Shown here one piece after another: positions 1-7,942 of a stretch of DNA of 64,000 bases. Where the stretch lies: contig JADJWY010000005.1 of NCBI GenBank assembly GCA_016716085.1, positions 496,001-560,000 on the forward strand, written 5' to 3'. The translations under genes and the position numbers were made by a program. Every line of letters begins with the position of its first letter. Within the stretch, counting starts at the first letter, position 1. This stretch comes from Hahellaceae bacterium. Lineage in GTDB: Bacteria; Pseudomonadota; Gammaproteobacteria; Pseudomonadales; Oleiphilaceae. Under the pieces are notes generated by a model. The model saw only the letters and a program-made list of their open reading frames with translations, was not told the origin of the DNA and ran no database searches.

Positions 1-32
1 AAGAATCAATTTGTCATAAGAGAGTTTGCAGA

Positions 33-539
33 ATGAAATGGGTCTTTCGCCTTTTAACCCTGGGGTCTCTGGCCATTGCCGTCATGTTTCCTTTTTTTAT
101 TTCTGACAAGTCCGGCAATCGCATGATGTCGATCCCCGGAATTAAAACAGAAGACGCCCCCACCCTCATGCAATTGGAAAAATTGCCCGAAGATGAAGTC
201 ATCCGTCAGGTCTACAAATGGAAAGATGCGCAGGGTCAGTGGCATTACAGTGATGAGCCACCCTCAGACCAGAGCGCCGTTGAACAAATCAGTGTGTCGA
301 ATAAGACCAACATCATCCAGTCACTCAAAGTGCCTGAGGAAAGCGAAGAACCTGAGGCGCCAAAGCAGGCCAGGGCCAAAACTGCCTCCCAACAAGAGTC
401 GCTCGACCGTCTGGAAACCGAAAGTCCCCTGACACTCGATCGGCTAAAAAACGTACTAAAAGATACCCAGGCGGTCAAAGAATTAATGGAATCGAGAAAT
501 GCCGCACTGGAAGAGCTATCCGAGGGGGGTAGAGAGTAA
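33..539 (+). CDS. DUF4124 domain-containing membrane-anchored protein
   Basis: A 168-residue protein of unknown function. Residues 1-25 form one hydrophobic segment (signal anchor or uncleaved signal). Around residues 58-75 is the DUF4124 signature, VYKWKDAQGQWHYSDEPP, typical of small periplasmic proteins of gammaproteobacteria. The rest is charged and rich in Glu, Lys and Ala, probably helical and extended, with no catalytic motif visible. The ATG at 33 follows a purine-rich AGAGAG. The next gene (FKBP isomerase) begins 46 bases downstream on the same strand, so both may act in the envelope, but this is inference. The family call is reliable; the function is unknown. Confidence 0.8.
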   Translation: MKWVFRLLTLGSLAIAVMFPFFISDKSGNRMMSIPGIKTEDAPTLMQLEKLPEDEVIRQVYKWKDAQGQWHYSDEPPSDQSAVEQISVSNKTNIIQSLKVPEESEEPEAPKQARAKTASQQESLDRLETESPLTLDRLKNVLKDTQAVKELMESRNAALEELSEGGRE

Positions 540-585
540 GCGCGAAAGGGGCTACTCTAGTCGCCATTCAAACAGAGGAATGATT

Positions 586-1293
586 ATGAAAAAATCGCTT
601 GTTGCGCTGGGAATTGGTCTTGCTATGAGTCTGAATGTTCTGGCTGAGACCAAAGAGCCTGCCGCGCCGTCCGCTCCCGACATGAAAGACGTCGGCTATA
701 GCTTTGGCCACACCTTTGGCCAGCGGTTGAAGGACTCCATGCCCGGTCTGGATATGAAAAGCTTCATGGAAGGTCTGGAGGATGTCTACGGTGATAAACC
801 TTCTCGCCTGACGGAAGAGCAAATGGCCAAGGTGATGCAGGATTACCAGGTTGCGATGCAGGCCGAACAGCAGGCTGCGATGCAGAAAATGGCCGATGAG
901 AACCGGGAGAAAGGCAAAACCTACCTCACGGAAAACGGCAAAAAAACAGGTGTTGTGACCACCGAATCCGGCCTGCAATATAAAGTGCTGAATAAAGGTA
1001 AGGGCGAAAGTCCTAAAGCGACGGATACCGTCGAAGTGCACTATACGGGGTCTCTGATCAGTGGCGAAGTGTTTGACTCGTCGGTTGAGCGTGGCGAGCC
1101 GGTTACGTTCCCGGTCAATGGCGTGATCAAAGGCTGGATCGAAGCCCTGCAGCTGATGAAGCCCGGCGATAAGTGGCAGTTAGCCATTCCGTCTGATCTG
1201 GCCTACGGCCCCAACGGCACACCCAATGGTCGCATTGGCCCCAACGAAACTTTGTTGTTTGACGTAGAGTTGCTGAGTATCAAGAAAAAATAA
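586..1293 (+). CDS. FKBP-type peptidyl-prolyl cis-trans isomerase, exported
   Basis: Catalyses cis-trans isomerisation of Xaa-Pro bonds in the periplasm and acts as a folding helper (FkpA/FklB/Mip group). The ATG at 586 is preferred: AGAGGA ends six bases before it and it opens a clean signal peptide (MKKSLVALGIGLAMSLNVLA). An ATG at 580 and a longer upstream frame exist but give a poorer start. The mature protein has an N-terminal helical dimerisation region (FKBP_N), then the FKBP_C domain with VEVHYTG, FDSS, and VIKGW followed by LAYGP, which hold the usual active-site aromatics. At 235 residues the length is normal for Mip-like proteins. TACTCT at 553-558 could be a -10 element. Confidence 0.93.
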   Translation: MKKSLVALGIGLAMSLNVLAETKEPAAPSAPDMKDVGYSFGHTFGQRLKDSMPGLDMKSFMEGLEDVYGDKPSRLTEEQMAKVMQDYQVAMQAEQQAAMQKMADENREKGKTYLTENGKKTGVVTTESGLQYKVLNKGKGESPKATDTVEVHYTGSLISGEVFDSSVERGEPVTFPVNGVIKGWIEALQLMKPGDKWQLAIPSDLAYGPNGTPNGRIGPNETLLFDVELLSIKKK

Positions 1294-1341
1294 TCACGCG
1301 TCGCTAGAGTAGATGACTCCATCGAGGACGGGAGAACAGAC

Positions 1342-2340
1342 ATGATCAGAGTGGCAATTAACGGCTTTGGCAGAATTGGACGGTGCATTCTGCGGGCACT
1401 ATATGAATCAGGCTATCGGGACATGGTGCAGGTCGTGGCGATCAATGACCTCAGTAGTCCCGACAGCTCAGCACATCTGCTGCAATACGATTCGGTCCAT
1501 GGGCGTTTCAATCAGTCAGTTTATCTGGACGGAGAAACCCTGCACGTCGGCAGCGACGAGATTGCCCTGATCAGTCAGCCCGACCCGGCGGAGCTGCCGT
1601 GGGGGATGATGGATATCGACCTGGTATTGGAATGTACCGGTCGCTTCACCAAAAGGGACGCATGCGTTCCCCATCTCAAGGCGGGTGCGAAGAAAGTGCT
1701 GGTTTCGGCACCCTGTGACAATGCGGACGCAACCGTGGTCTATGGCGTCAACGATCACGTGCTGGAAGCCAGCCACCTGATCGTTTCCAACGCCTCCTGT
1801 ACAACCAACTGTCTTGCGCCGGTGGCCAAGGTTCTGCACGAACACTTTGCCATCATCGAAGGCACAATGACGACGATTCACAGTTACACCAATGATCAGC
1901 ACATCCTCGATCTGGCCCACAAAAAGGATATGTATCGTGGGCGTGCGGCGGCCCTCTCCCTGATTCCCACCAAAACGGGTGCAGCCAAGGCGATTGGTCT
2001 GGTTCTGCCGGGGCTGGAGGGCAAATTGAGTGGACTGGCTGTGCGGGTTCCTACGCCTAACGTGTCCCTGGTTGACTTGACGGTGCATGTCACCAAACCG
2101 GCGACCAAGGCCGAGGTCAATGAAGTCATGAAGCAAGCGGCTGATACGATGCTTGTGTTGGATTACAACGACAAGCCCCTGGTGTCCGTCGACTTTAATC
2201 ACAGCACGGCATCGTCAACCTTCGATGCCAACCATACCGAGGCCAAAGGCAATCTGATTAAGGTGCTGGCCTGGTACGATAACGAATGGGGTTTCTCCAA
2301 TCGTATGCTGGATACCGCGCTGGCCATGATGAGCGCCTGA
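1342..2340 (+). CDS. gap: Type I glyceraldehyde-3-phosphate dehydrogenase
   Basis: Oxidises glyceraldehyde 3-phosphate to 1,3-bisphosphoglycerate with NAD in the cytoplasm. The N-terminal Rossmann motif NGFGRIGR is followed by AIND, the acidic residue that favours NAD. The catalytic Cys153 lies in SNASCTTNC, and HSYTNDQ carries the catalytic-region His. Full length, 332 residues. The ALYESG stretch resembles erythrose-4-phosphate dehydrogenase (Epd), but HSYTNDQ and SLIPTKTGAAKAIGLVLP are typical of GAPDH, so Epd is the less likely alternative. The gene ends at a strong terminator and lies upstream of the glucosylglycerate operon, whose precursor 3-phosphoglycerate is one step downstream of this reaction. 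Confidence 0.92.
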   Translation: MIRVAINGFGRIGRCILRALYESGYRDMVQVVAINDLSSPDSSAHLLQYDSVHGRFNQSVYLDGETLHVGSDEIALISQPDPAELPWGMMDIDLVLECTGRFTKRDACVPHLKAGAKKVLVSAPCDNADATVVYGVNDHVLEASHLIVSNASCTTNCLAPVAKVLHEHFAIIEGTMTTIHSYTNDQHILDLAHKKDMYRGRAAALSLIPTKTGAAKAIGLVLPGLEGKLSGLAVRVPTPNVSLVDLTVHVTKPATKAEVNEVMKQAADTMLVLDYNDKPLVSVDFNHSTASSTFDANHTEAKGNLIKVLAWYDNEWGFSNRMLDTALAMMSA

Positions 2341-2359
2341 ATCAGGGTTAATGGTGATG

Positions 2360-2395
2360 AAAAAGGCCGGGCAGGAAACTGACCGGCCTTTTTTT
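2360..2395 (+). terminator. Rho-independent terminator after gap
   Basis: An 11-bp perfect inverted repeat, AAAAAGGCCGG at 2360-2370 and CCGGCCTTTTT at 2383-2393, encloses a 12-base loop and runs into a T tract. It lies 20 bases after the gap stop codon and separates gap from the glucosylglycerate operon. The A run on the left arm means it could also work on the other strand, but no minus-strand gene ends here. Confidence 0.9.
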
Positions 2396-2445
2396 GGCCT
2401 GCATGTTGCGTAAGAACCTGTACACACTCTTCAGGGAGAAACCCC

Positions 2446-3381
2446 ATGACCTCACCCGACACCTGTCAGGCGGGTCTGGAGGCGCTTTTGCATCGGCATG
2501 AGCTGCCCTCCACCTACCTGAACGCGATAGAGCACTTTCACCTTCCGCTTGCCTCGATGCTCGCAGAGCGGCATCGCCAAAGCCAACGCGCACACATTTG
2601 GGGCATCTGTGGTTCACAAGGCTCGGGCAAGTCCACATTGGTGCAGTTTCTGGCCCATCTTCTCCAGCATCGTTTCGGACTCCATACGCTTTGCCTGTCA
2701 CTGGATGATTTCTACCTCGGGCGGCAGGAGCGATCGCGTTTATCGCGGCTGATTCATCCCCTCTTTGCAACACGCGGCGTGCCAGGAACTCATGACGTCA
2801 GCCTGGGCATTACCACTCTCGCCCAGTTAAAGCGACGGACACCGCATGGACGGATTGCGATTCCACAATTCGACAAAAGTCGTGATGACCCCCTTCCCCG
2901 AAGCGCCTGGCACTCGGTCAGATCCACCTTCGATATCATTCTGTTTGAAGGCTGGTGTGTCGGGAGCCGCCCTCAGTCGGAGGCAGAATTGGGCCACCCG
3001 CTGAACGAGCTGGAACGGACTGAAGACCCTTCGGGCATCTGGCGTAAAACCGTCAATCACCACCTGCACAGTGACTATGCCGCCTGGTGGGAACTGCTCG
3101 AAGGGCTTGTCTTTCTGCGCGTACCAGGTTTCGAGCAAGTACATCGCTGGCGGGCGTTGCAGGAAGACAAGCTGCGTCGCCAATTTCTCCGCAGGGGCGA
3201 ACCGGTTCCGCCCCAGGTGATGAGTGCCGACCAGATTCAACGGTTCATTCAGCACTACGAGAGACTCACCCGCTGGAACCTCGACATTCTCCCCAGTCAT
3301 TCAGATGTGGTACTGGATTTGCAAGAAGACCATCAGTTCTGTGGTCTGCATTTTTACGATACGCAGTCTGCACATCGCTAA
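2446..3381 (+). CDS. D-glycerate kinase (P-loop, plant-type GLYK family)
   Basis: Phosphorylates D-glycerate with ATP in the cytoplasm, probably to 3-phosphoglycerate as in the plant GLYK family. At 311 residues it has Walker A GSQGSGKST near residue 58, then LSLDDFYLGRQER, HPLFATRGVPGTHD and ILFEGWCVG, all hallmarks of this phosphoribulokinase/uridine-kinase-like family. The C-terminal VLDLQEDHQFCGLHFY is of the type seen in P-loop glycerate kinases. It is first in an operon with a phosphatase, a GT81 synthase and a GH13_18 phosphorylase. The phosphorylase releases D-glycerate, so this enzyme would return it to central metabolism. A GGGAG-type ribosome site precedes the ATG at 2446. The role is firm from family plus context; 2- versus 3-phosphoglycerate as product is not readable from sequence. 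Confidence 0.88.
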   Translation: MTSPDTCQAGLEALLHRHELPSTYLNAIEHFHLPLASMLAERHRQSQRAHIWGICGSQGSGKSTLVQFLAHLLQHRFGLHTLCLSLDDFYLGRQERSRLSRLIHPLFATRGVPGTHDVSLGITTLAQLKRRTPHGRIAIPQFDKSRDDPLPRSAWHSVRSTFDIILFEGWCVGSRPQSEAELGHPLNELERTEDPSGIWRKTVNHHLHSDYAAWWELLEGLVFLRVPGFEQVHRWRALQEDKLRRQFLRRGEPVPPQVMSADQIQRFIQHYERLTRWNLDILPSHSDVVLDLQEDHQFCGLHFYDTQSAHR

Positions 3382-3409
3382 CGATCCGTTTAAACGGGAG
3401 ACACATTAG

Positions 3410-4270
3410 ATGAGGCGACTGATTTTCAGTGATCTCGACGGCACCTTTCTCGATCATCACACTTATGACGAGAGGCCAGCCCTTTCAACATTGCTTGTCG
3501 CCTTGCAACAAGGCATCCCTTGTATCTGGAACACCAGTAAAACGCTGCCAGAAGTACTGGAGTTCCGTCAACAACTCTGCGAAAAGCTGATGCTCGCGGG
3601 TGGCGAGCCCTCCCTGATCCAGGCCAGCCTGAAAACCCCTTTTATCATCGAGAATGGCGCGGCGATTTATCTGCCCGACGGCGGTCTGATTCAGGATACG
3701 TCGCTGCCGCGAGTACAGGGATATCGAATCAAGACCTTCGCACCCTCACGTAACCAGGTGCTGGAGGTTCTTTCCAGCGTGAGGGCAGGCTATCACTACC
3801 GGGGTTTTGCCGATATGACACTGGAGGATCTGATTGCCGCCACGGGATTAGCCCCCCACCGTGCGCACATGGCCGCAACGCGCGGCTACACTGAACCCGT
3901 GCTGTGGCAGGATGCCCCCGAAGCATTGCACCGATTTACCCACACGCTGAATCAATTGGGCTTGCGTTGTGTTTTAGGAGGCCGATTTCTCCACATATCT
4001 GGCTACCACGACAAAGGCAAAGCCCTGCGCTGGCTGACCCTTCACTACGAAGCTCTGGCCCCTGACACCCCCATTGAAACCATCGCTTTAGGGGACGGTC
4101 GCAATGATATTCCCATGCTGGAGCAGGCCGACATTGCCGTCGCGATTCCCTCTGCCTCCGGCAGCCGCCTCAACCTGCAAACGCCTGGGCGTGTCATTCG
4201 CCCTGAACAGCCCGGCCCCCGCGGCTGGGCCGAAGCCATGCAGCACTTACTGGAGACTCGGCATGAGTGA
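3410..4270 (+). CDS. gpgP: Glucosyl-3-phosphoglycerate phosphatase (HAD, MPGP family)
   Basis: Removes phosphate from glucosyl-3-phosphoglycerate to give glucosylglycerate. It belongs to the mannosyl-3-phosphoglycerate phosphatase branch of HAD type IIB enzymes. Motif I is FSDLDGT (nucleophile Asp8, general acid Asp10), with NTSKT as motif II and ALGDGRNDIPML as motif IV holding the Mg-binding Asp pair; IENGAAIYLP is typical of the family. Length 286 residues, normal. Its last 8 bases overlap the start of the synthase, implying translational coupling. Assignment to glucosyl rather than mannosyl substrate rests on the neighbouring GT81 synthase and glucosylglycerate-type phosphorylase; the protein sequence alone does not decide it. 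Confidence 0.87.
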   Translation: MRRLIFSDLDGTFLDHHTYDERPALSTLLVALQQGIPCIWNTSKTLPEVLEFRQQLCEKLMLAGGEPSLIQASLKTPFIIENGAAIYLPDGGLIQDTSLPRVQGYRIKTFAPSRNQVLEVLSSVRAGYHYRGFADMTLEDLIAATGLAPHRAHMAATRGYTEPVLWQDAPEALHRFTHTLNQLGLRCVLGGRFLHISGYHDKGKALRWLTLHYEALAPDTPIETIALGDGRNDIPMLEQADIAVAIPSASGSRLNLQTPGRVIRPEQPGPRGWAEAMQHLLETRHE

Positions 4271-5486
4271 TTTTTACCAAAATGGCATCATTACCACCCT
4301 ACACAATCTCAGACAACGCCCGCTTGAAGATCTCGAAGCGGAACTGACTCGCTTCTCTCATACGCGACCAATGGCTCTGGTTTTGCCCTGCCTGTACTCC
4401 GAACTGGAAGGGCCGGCCATGCCCAATATTCTAGAGCACTTGTGCAAGGTACCCTACCTGACGGAAATTATTATCGGCCTGGACCGCGCAGACGAAGCGC
4501 AATACCGCAGGGCCATCGAATTTTTCCGGCCACTGCCACAGCGACACCGGATCCTGTGGAATGACGGCCCCCGATTACAGGCCATTGATCAGCAACTCAA
4601 AGCGCAGGGCCTCTCACCCCGTGAACCTGGCAAAGGACGCAATGTCTGGTTTTGTCTGGGCTACATCCTGGCCTCCGGTCGCAGCGAATCCGTTGCCATG
4701 CATGACTGCGATATTCTGACCTACGACCGATCGCTGCTGGCACGGCTGATTTATCCGGTGGCCAACCCAACGTTCAACTATGAATTCTGCAAAGGTTTTT
4801 ATGCGCGTGTCGCCGACGGCAAAATCAACGGTCGCGTCAGCCGTCTGCTGGTCACACCCTTGCTACGCTCGCTGAAAAAGGTCTACGGCAATTTAGATTA
4901 CCTTGATTACCTCGATAGCTACCGCTATCCCCTGGCGGGCGAATTTGCCTTTCGTAAGGACGTCATTAACGATATCCGGATTCCCAGCGACTGGGGGCTG
5001 GAAATCGGCGTCCTGAGCGAAATGAAGCGTAACTACTCCAATAACCGCCTTTGTCAGGTAGATATTGCGGACGCCTACGATCACAAGCACCAGACGCTTT
5101 CTGCTGGCAACGACGAGGAGGGGCTTTCCAAAATGTCGATTGACATCACCAAGGCCATCTTTCGCAAGCTTGCCACCTATGGCATTGTTTTTAATCAGGA
5201 AACCTTTCGCAGCATCAAGGCGTCTTACTTCCGCATCGCGCTGGACTTTGTCGAAACCTATAAAAACGACGCCGAGATGAATGGCCTCAGGTTGGATGTG
5301 CATACTGAGGAGCAGGCCGTCGAATTGTTTGCGCGCAATATCATGAAAGCTGGAAACTACTTTCTGGAAAACCCAATGGAAACACCCTTCATCGCCAGTT
5401 GGAACCGCGTGATCAGTGCATTACCCGACCTGCTCGATCATTTCAGCGCGGCGGTCGACGCCGACCACGACAGCTTTGCGTCTTAG
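4263..5486 (+). CDS. gpgS: Glucosyl-3-phosphoglycerate synthase (GT81)
   Basis: Transfers glucose from an NDP-glucose donor to D-3-phosphoglycerate, the committed step of glucosylglycerate synthesis. The start is the ATG at 4263 (MSDFYQNG), inside the end of the phosphatase gene; the frame is open further upstream but that part is out-of-frame shadow of the phosphatase. The 407-residue protein has a GT-A fold: LPCLYSELEGPAMPNI near the N terminus, a donor-loop segment GKGRNVW, the metal-binding MHDCDI (DxD), and LAGEFAFRKDVI with WGLEIGVL, which match GpgS proteins of GT81. The product is a solute accumulated under salt stress or nitrogen limitation (family knowledge). Confidence 0.88.
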   Translation: MSDFYQNGIITTLHNLRQRPLEDLEAELTRFSHTRPMALVLPCLYSELEGPAMPNILEHLCKVPYLTEIIIGLDRADEAQYRRAIEFFRPLPQRHRILWNDGPRLQAIDQQLKAQGLSPREPGKGRNVWFCLGYILASGRSESVAMHDCDILTYDRSLLARLIYPVANPTFNYEFCKGFYARVADGKINGRVSRLLVTPLLRSLKKVYGNLDYLDYLDSYRYPLAGEFAFRKDVINDIRIPSDWGLEIGVLSEMKRNYSNNRLCQVDIADAYDHKHQTLSAGNDEEGLSKMSIDITKAIFRKLATYGIVFNQETFRSIKASYFRIALDFVETYKNDAEMNGLRLDVHTEEQAVELFARNIMKAGNYFLENPMETPFIASWNRVISALPDLLDHFSAAVDADHDSFAS

Positions 5487-5497
5487 GGAGGTTTTGA

Positions 5498-7228
5498 ATG
5501 AAAGCCAACACTGAACTCTTCAAGCGCCTCTGCGTCCATCTGCACAATCTTTACCCGACAGAAAACGCCTCGCCACTGGCCGAACGCTGCCTTAAGGCCA
5601 TGGGCCTGAAAGGAGATGAAGCCAGTCCAGCGCCGCATCGAAACATCTGGAACGAAAAAGATGCACTGCTGATTACCTACGCTGACAGTCTGCGCTCTGC
5701 TGATTACTCACCTCTGCAGACACTGACCCAATTTGCGCAGGAGGCGTTGAAAGAGAGCTTCTCCATCGTCCATCTGCTGCCTTTCTTTCCTTACAGCTCC
5801 GATGATGGATTCAGCGTGATGGACTACTCCACGGTCAATCCGGCGACAGGCACCTGGAAGCAGGTGACGGCCTTAAGTCAGTCCTTCAAGATCATGGGGG
5901 ATCTGGTTATTAACCACTGTTCTGCCCGAAGTCTGTGGTTTGAAAACTATCTCAAGGGACAATCGCCCGGCAGCGGCTACTTTTATGAGGGGCATCCCTC
6001 TCAGGACATCAGCCAGGTAGTCAGGCCACGCACCTCGCCGTTGCTTCGAGAGGTCACAACAGCCGAGGGCGTCCGCTATGTATGGTGTACCTTCAGTCAT
6101 GACCAGGTCGACCTGAACTTTGAAAATCCGCAGGTGTTATTGGAAATGCTGGGAATCATCCGGCTCTATCTGGATAAAGGCATTCGATGGTTCCGTCTGG
6201 ATGCAGTCGCCTTTGTGTGGAAAAAACCCGGTACACCGTCCATCAATCTGCCCGAAACCCATGAACTGATCCGACTGCTGCGCCTGCTGATGGAGCACGC
6301 CGAACCCGATACGGTTATTATCACCGAAACCAATATCCCGAATGCTGAAAACCTTACCTATTTCGGGAACGCGAATGAAGCCCATCTGATTTATAACTTT
6401 TCGCTGCCCCCCTTGCTGCTCAACACACTGGTGACCGGATCCTGTCAGCACCTCAAACGCTGGCTGATGTCCATGCCACCGGCCCAATATGGCACCACCT
6501 ATCTGAATTTCATTGCCTCTCATGATGGGATAGGGCTGCGCCCCGCTGAAGGCTTGTTAAGTGACTGGGAACTGAAGAATCTGCTGGAAACCATGCAGCG
6601 TTTTGGCGGCAAGATCAGCGCACGGACAGGCAACGATGGGGAACCCAAACCCTATGAGATCAATATCAGTCTCTGGAATGCACTGAGTGGCACCGTCGCC
6701 CAGGGGCCCGATCAATGGCAACTGGCGCGTTTTGTATGCGCCCATGCCATCATGCTGGCGTTAGAAGGGGTTCCCGCCTGTTATGTGCACAGCCTGTTTG
6801 GAACTGAAAATGACCTGGACCGGGTCGGGCACACGGGCCATTTCCGCTCCATTAACCGCCACATCTGGCAGGAATCTGCATTAACGGCAGCACTGGCCGG
6901 CGATTCACATCACGCCCAGGTCTTTGCCGAACTACGGCGTTTGCTGTCTATTCGGCGTCTGCAAAAGGCGTTTCATCCCAATGCCACGCAATTCATGATG
7001 CATACCGGCGATGCGTTGCTGTCCTTCTGGCGACAGAGTACGGACCGCCGTCAAAGTATTTTTGCGATTCACAACATCAGCCCTGAGCCTCAGACCATCC
7101 ACCTGGCAGATCTCAATTTGATTGCAACGGATGAATGGACGGATCTGGCGACGGGACGTATTTATGACGACCGGCTTGCGACACTCACGTTGTCGCCGTA
7201 TCAGTTCGTTTGGCTCAGCAATCGCTGA
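5498..7228 (+). CDS. Glucosylglycerate phosphorylase (GH13_18, sucrose phosphorylase-like)
   Basis: Predicted to cleave glucosylglycerate with phosphate, giving alpha-glucose 1-phosphate and D-glycerate. It belongs to GH13 subfamily 18, which includes sucrose, sucrose-6-phosphate and glucosylglycerate phosphorylases. Catalytic residues are visible: nucleophile Asp235 in FRLDAV, acid/base Glu277 in ITETN, transition-state Asp343 in ASHDG. The N-terminal beta1 strand region has ITYADSL and LLPFFPYSSDDGFSVMDY. Length 576 residues, normal. A GGGAGG site sits eight bases before the ATG. Last gene of the operon with glycerate kinase, GpgP and GpgS, which strongly favours glucosylglycerate over sucrose as substrate; no sucrose gene is nearby. 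Confidence 0.87.
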   Translation: MKANTELFKRLCVHLHNLYPTENASPLAERCLKAMGLKGDEASPAPHRNIWNEKDALLITYADSLRSADYSPLQTLTQFAQEALKESFSIVHLLPFFPYSSDDGFSVMDYSTVNPATGTWKQVTALSQSFKIMGDLVINHCSARSLWFENYLKGQSPGSGYFYEGHPSQDISQVVRPRTSPLLREVTTAEGVRYVWCTFSHDQVDLNFENPQVLLEMLGIIRLYLDKGIRWFRLDAVAFVWKKPGTPSINLPETHELIRLLRLLMEHAEPDTVIITETNIPNAENLTYFGNANEAHLIYNFSLPPLLLNTLVTGSCQHLKRWLMSMPPAQYGTTYLNFIASHDGIGLRPAEGLLSDWELKNLLETMQRFGGKISARTGNDGEPKPYEINISLWNALSGTVAQGPDQWQLARFVCAHAIMLALEGVPACYVHSLFGTENDLDRVGHTGHFRSINRHIWQESALTAALAGDSHHAQVFAELRRLLSIRRLQKAFHPNATQFMMHTGDALLSFWRQSTDRRQSIFAIHNISPEPQTIHLADLNLIATDEWTDLATGRIYDDRLATLTLSPYQFVWLSNR

Positions 7229-7245
7229 GCGACAGGGCAACCGGC

Positions 7246-7848
7246 TTACCAATCAATGCCTTTCTGCACACGGATACCCGCTTCGTAAGCATGTTTGACT
7301 GACTGTACTTTACTGACAGTATCCGCAAGGTCGATGATTTCGCGTGGGCAGCCTCGCCCCGTGATCACCACATGCTGCATGGGAGGGCGGTTATTCAATG
7401 CCTCAATCACCCGATCAAGCGCAATGTAATCGTAGGCGATCATATAGGTCAGTTCATCCAGCAACACTAACTGGATGCGCTCATCCTGCAAAAAACGCAC
7501 GGCATCCGCCCAAACGACCTCAGCGGCCGCGATATCGCTGGCCCGATCCTGCGTATCCCAGGTAAATCCAGTACCCATCACCGAAAATTCGACGCCGTGC
7601 CCTGCCAGTAAATTGCGTTCACCACATTCCCAGGTTCCTTTGATGAACTGGCAAACCGCAGCGTTAAGACCATGCCCCACCGCACGTGCGACCATGCCAA
7701 AACCGGCGGTTGACTTTCCTTTGCCTTCGCCTGTGACGACCAGCAGCAAGCCCTTGTCTTCCTGGGCACGCGCAATGCCCGCATCGACTTTCTCCTTCAG
7801 GCGTTGCTGTTTGGCTTTGTGTTTTTCCTGGCGGGCTTCACTTTCCAT
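7246..7848 (-). CDS. cobO: Cob(I)yrinic acid a,c-diamide adenosyltransferase
   Basis: Attaches the 5'-deoxyadenosyl group to reduced corrinoids (CobA/CobO/BtuR family, EC 2.5.1.17). P-loop TGEGKGKSTAGFGM lies around residues 38-51, followed by QFIKGTWECGE, the FTWDTQD loop and LLDELTYMI with the Walker B acidic pair. The N-terminal 35 residues are a charged helix usual in this family. 200 residues, normal. Its stop faces the stop of the glucosylglycerate phosphorylase 17 bases away. cobQ lies upstream on the same strand, 94 bases away, with no gene and no recognisable B12 riboswitch in that gap. Confidence 0.93.
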   Translation of the reverse strand: MESEARQEKHKAKQQRLKEKVDAGIARAQEDKGLLLVVTGEGKGKSTAGFGMVARAVGHGLNAAVCQFIKGTWECGERNLLAGHGVEFSVMGTGFTWDTQDRASDIAAAEVVWADAVRFLQDERIQLVLLDELTYMIAYDYIALDRVIEALNNRPPMQHVVITGRGCPREIIDLADTVSKVQSVKHAYEAGIRVQKGIDW

Positions 7849-7942
7849 TTTAACGACAGTCTCCTCATTTGGGGGCTTGGCTATACGAAGGCAGGGGCGT
7901 AACGGACCGGTATGCTAGCATGAGCCCACTGATGCTGGCCAG

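Noticed and set aside
568..1041. Minus-strand frame opposite the FKBP gene
   Set aside because: Phe/His-rich composition from reading the complement of a Lys/Met-rich gene; no signal of its own.
1516..2202. Long minus-strand frame opposite gap
   Set aside because: A shadow of the highly conserved gap gene; no ribosome site and no recognisable protein sequence.
7849..7942. B12 riboswitch before cobO
   Set aside because: The gap is 94 bases and shows no B12-box-like sequence, so it is too short and lacks the motif.
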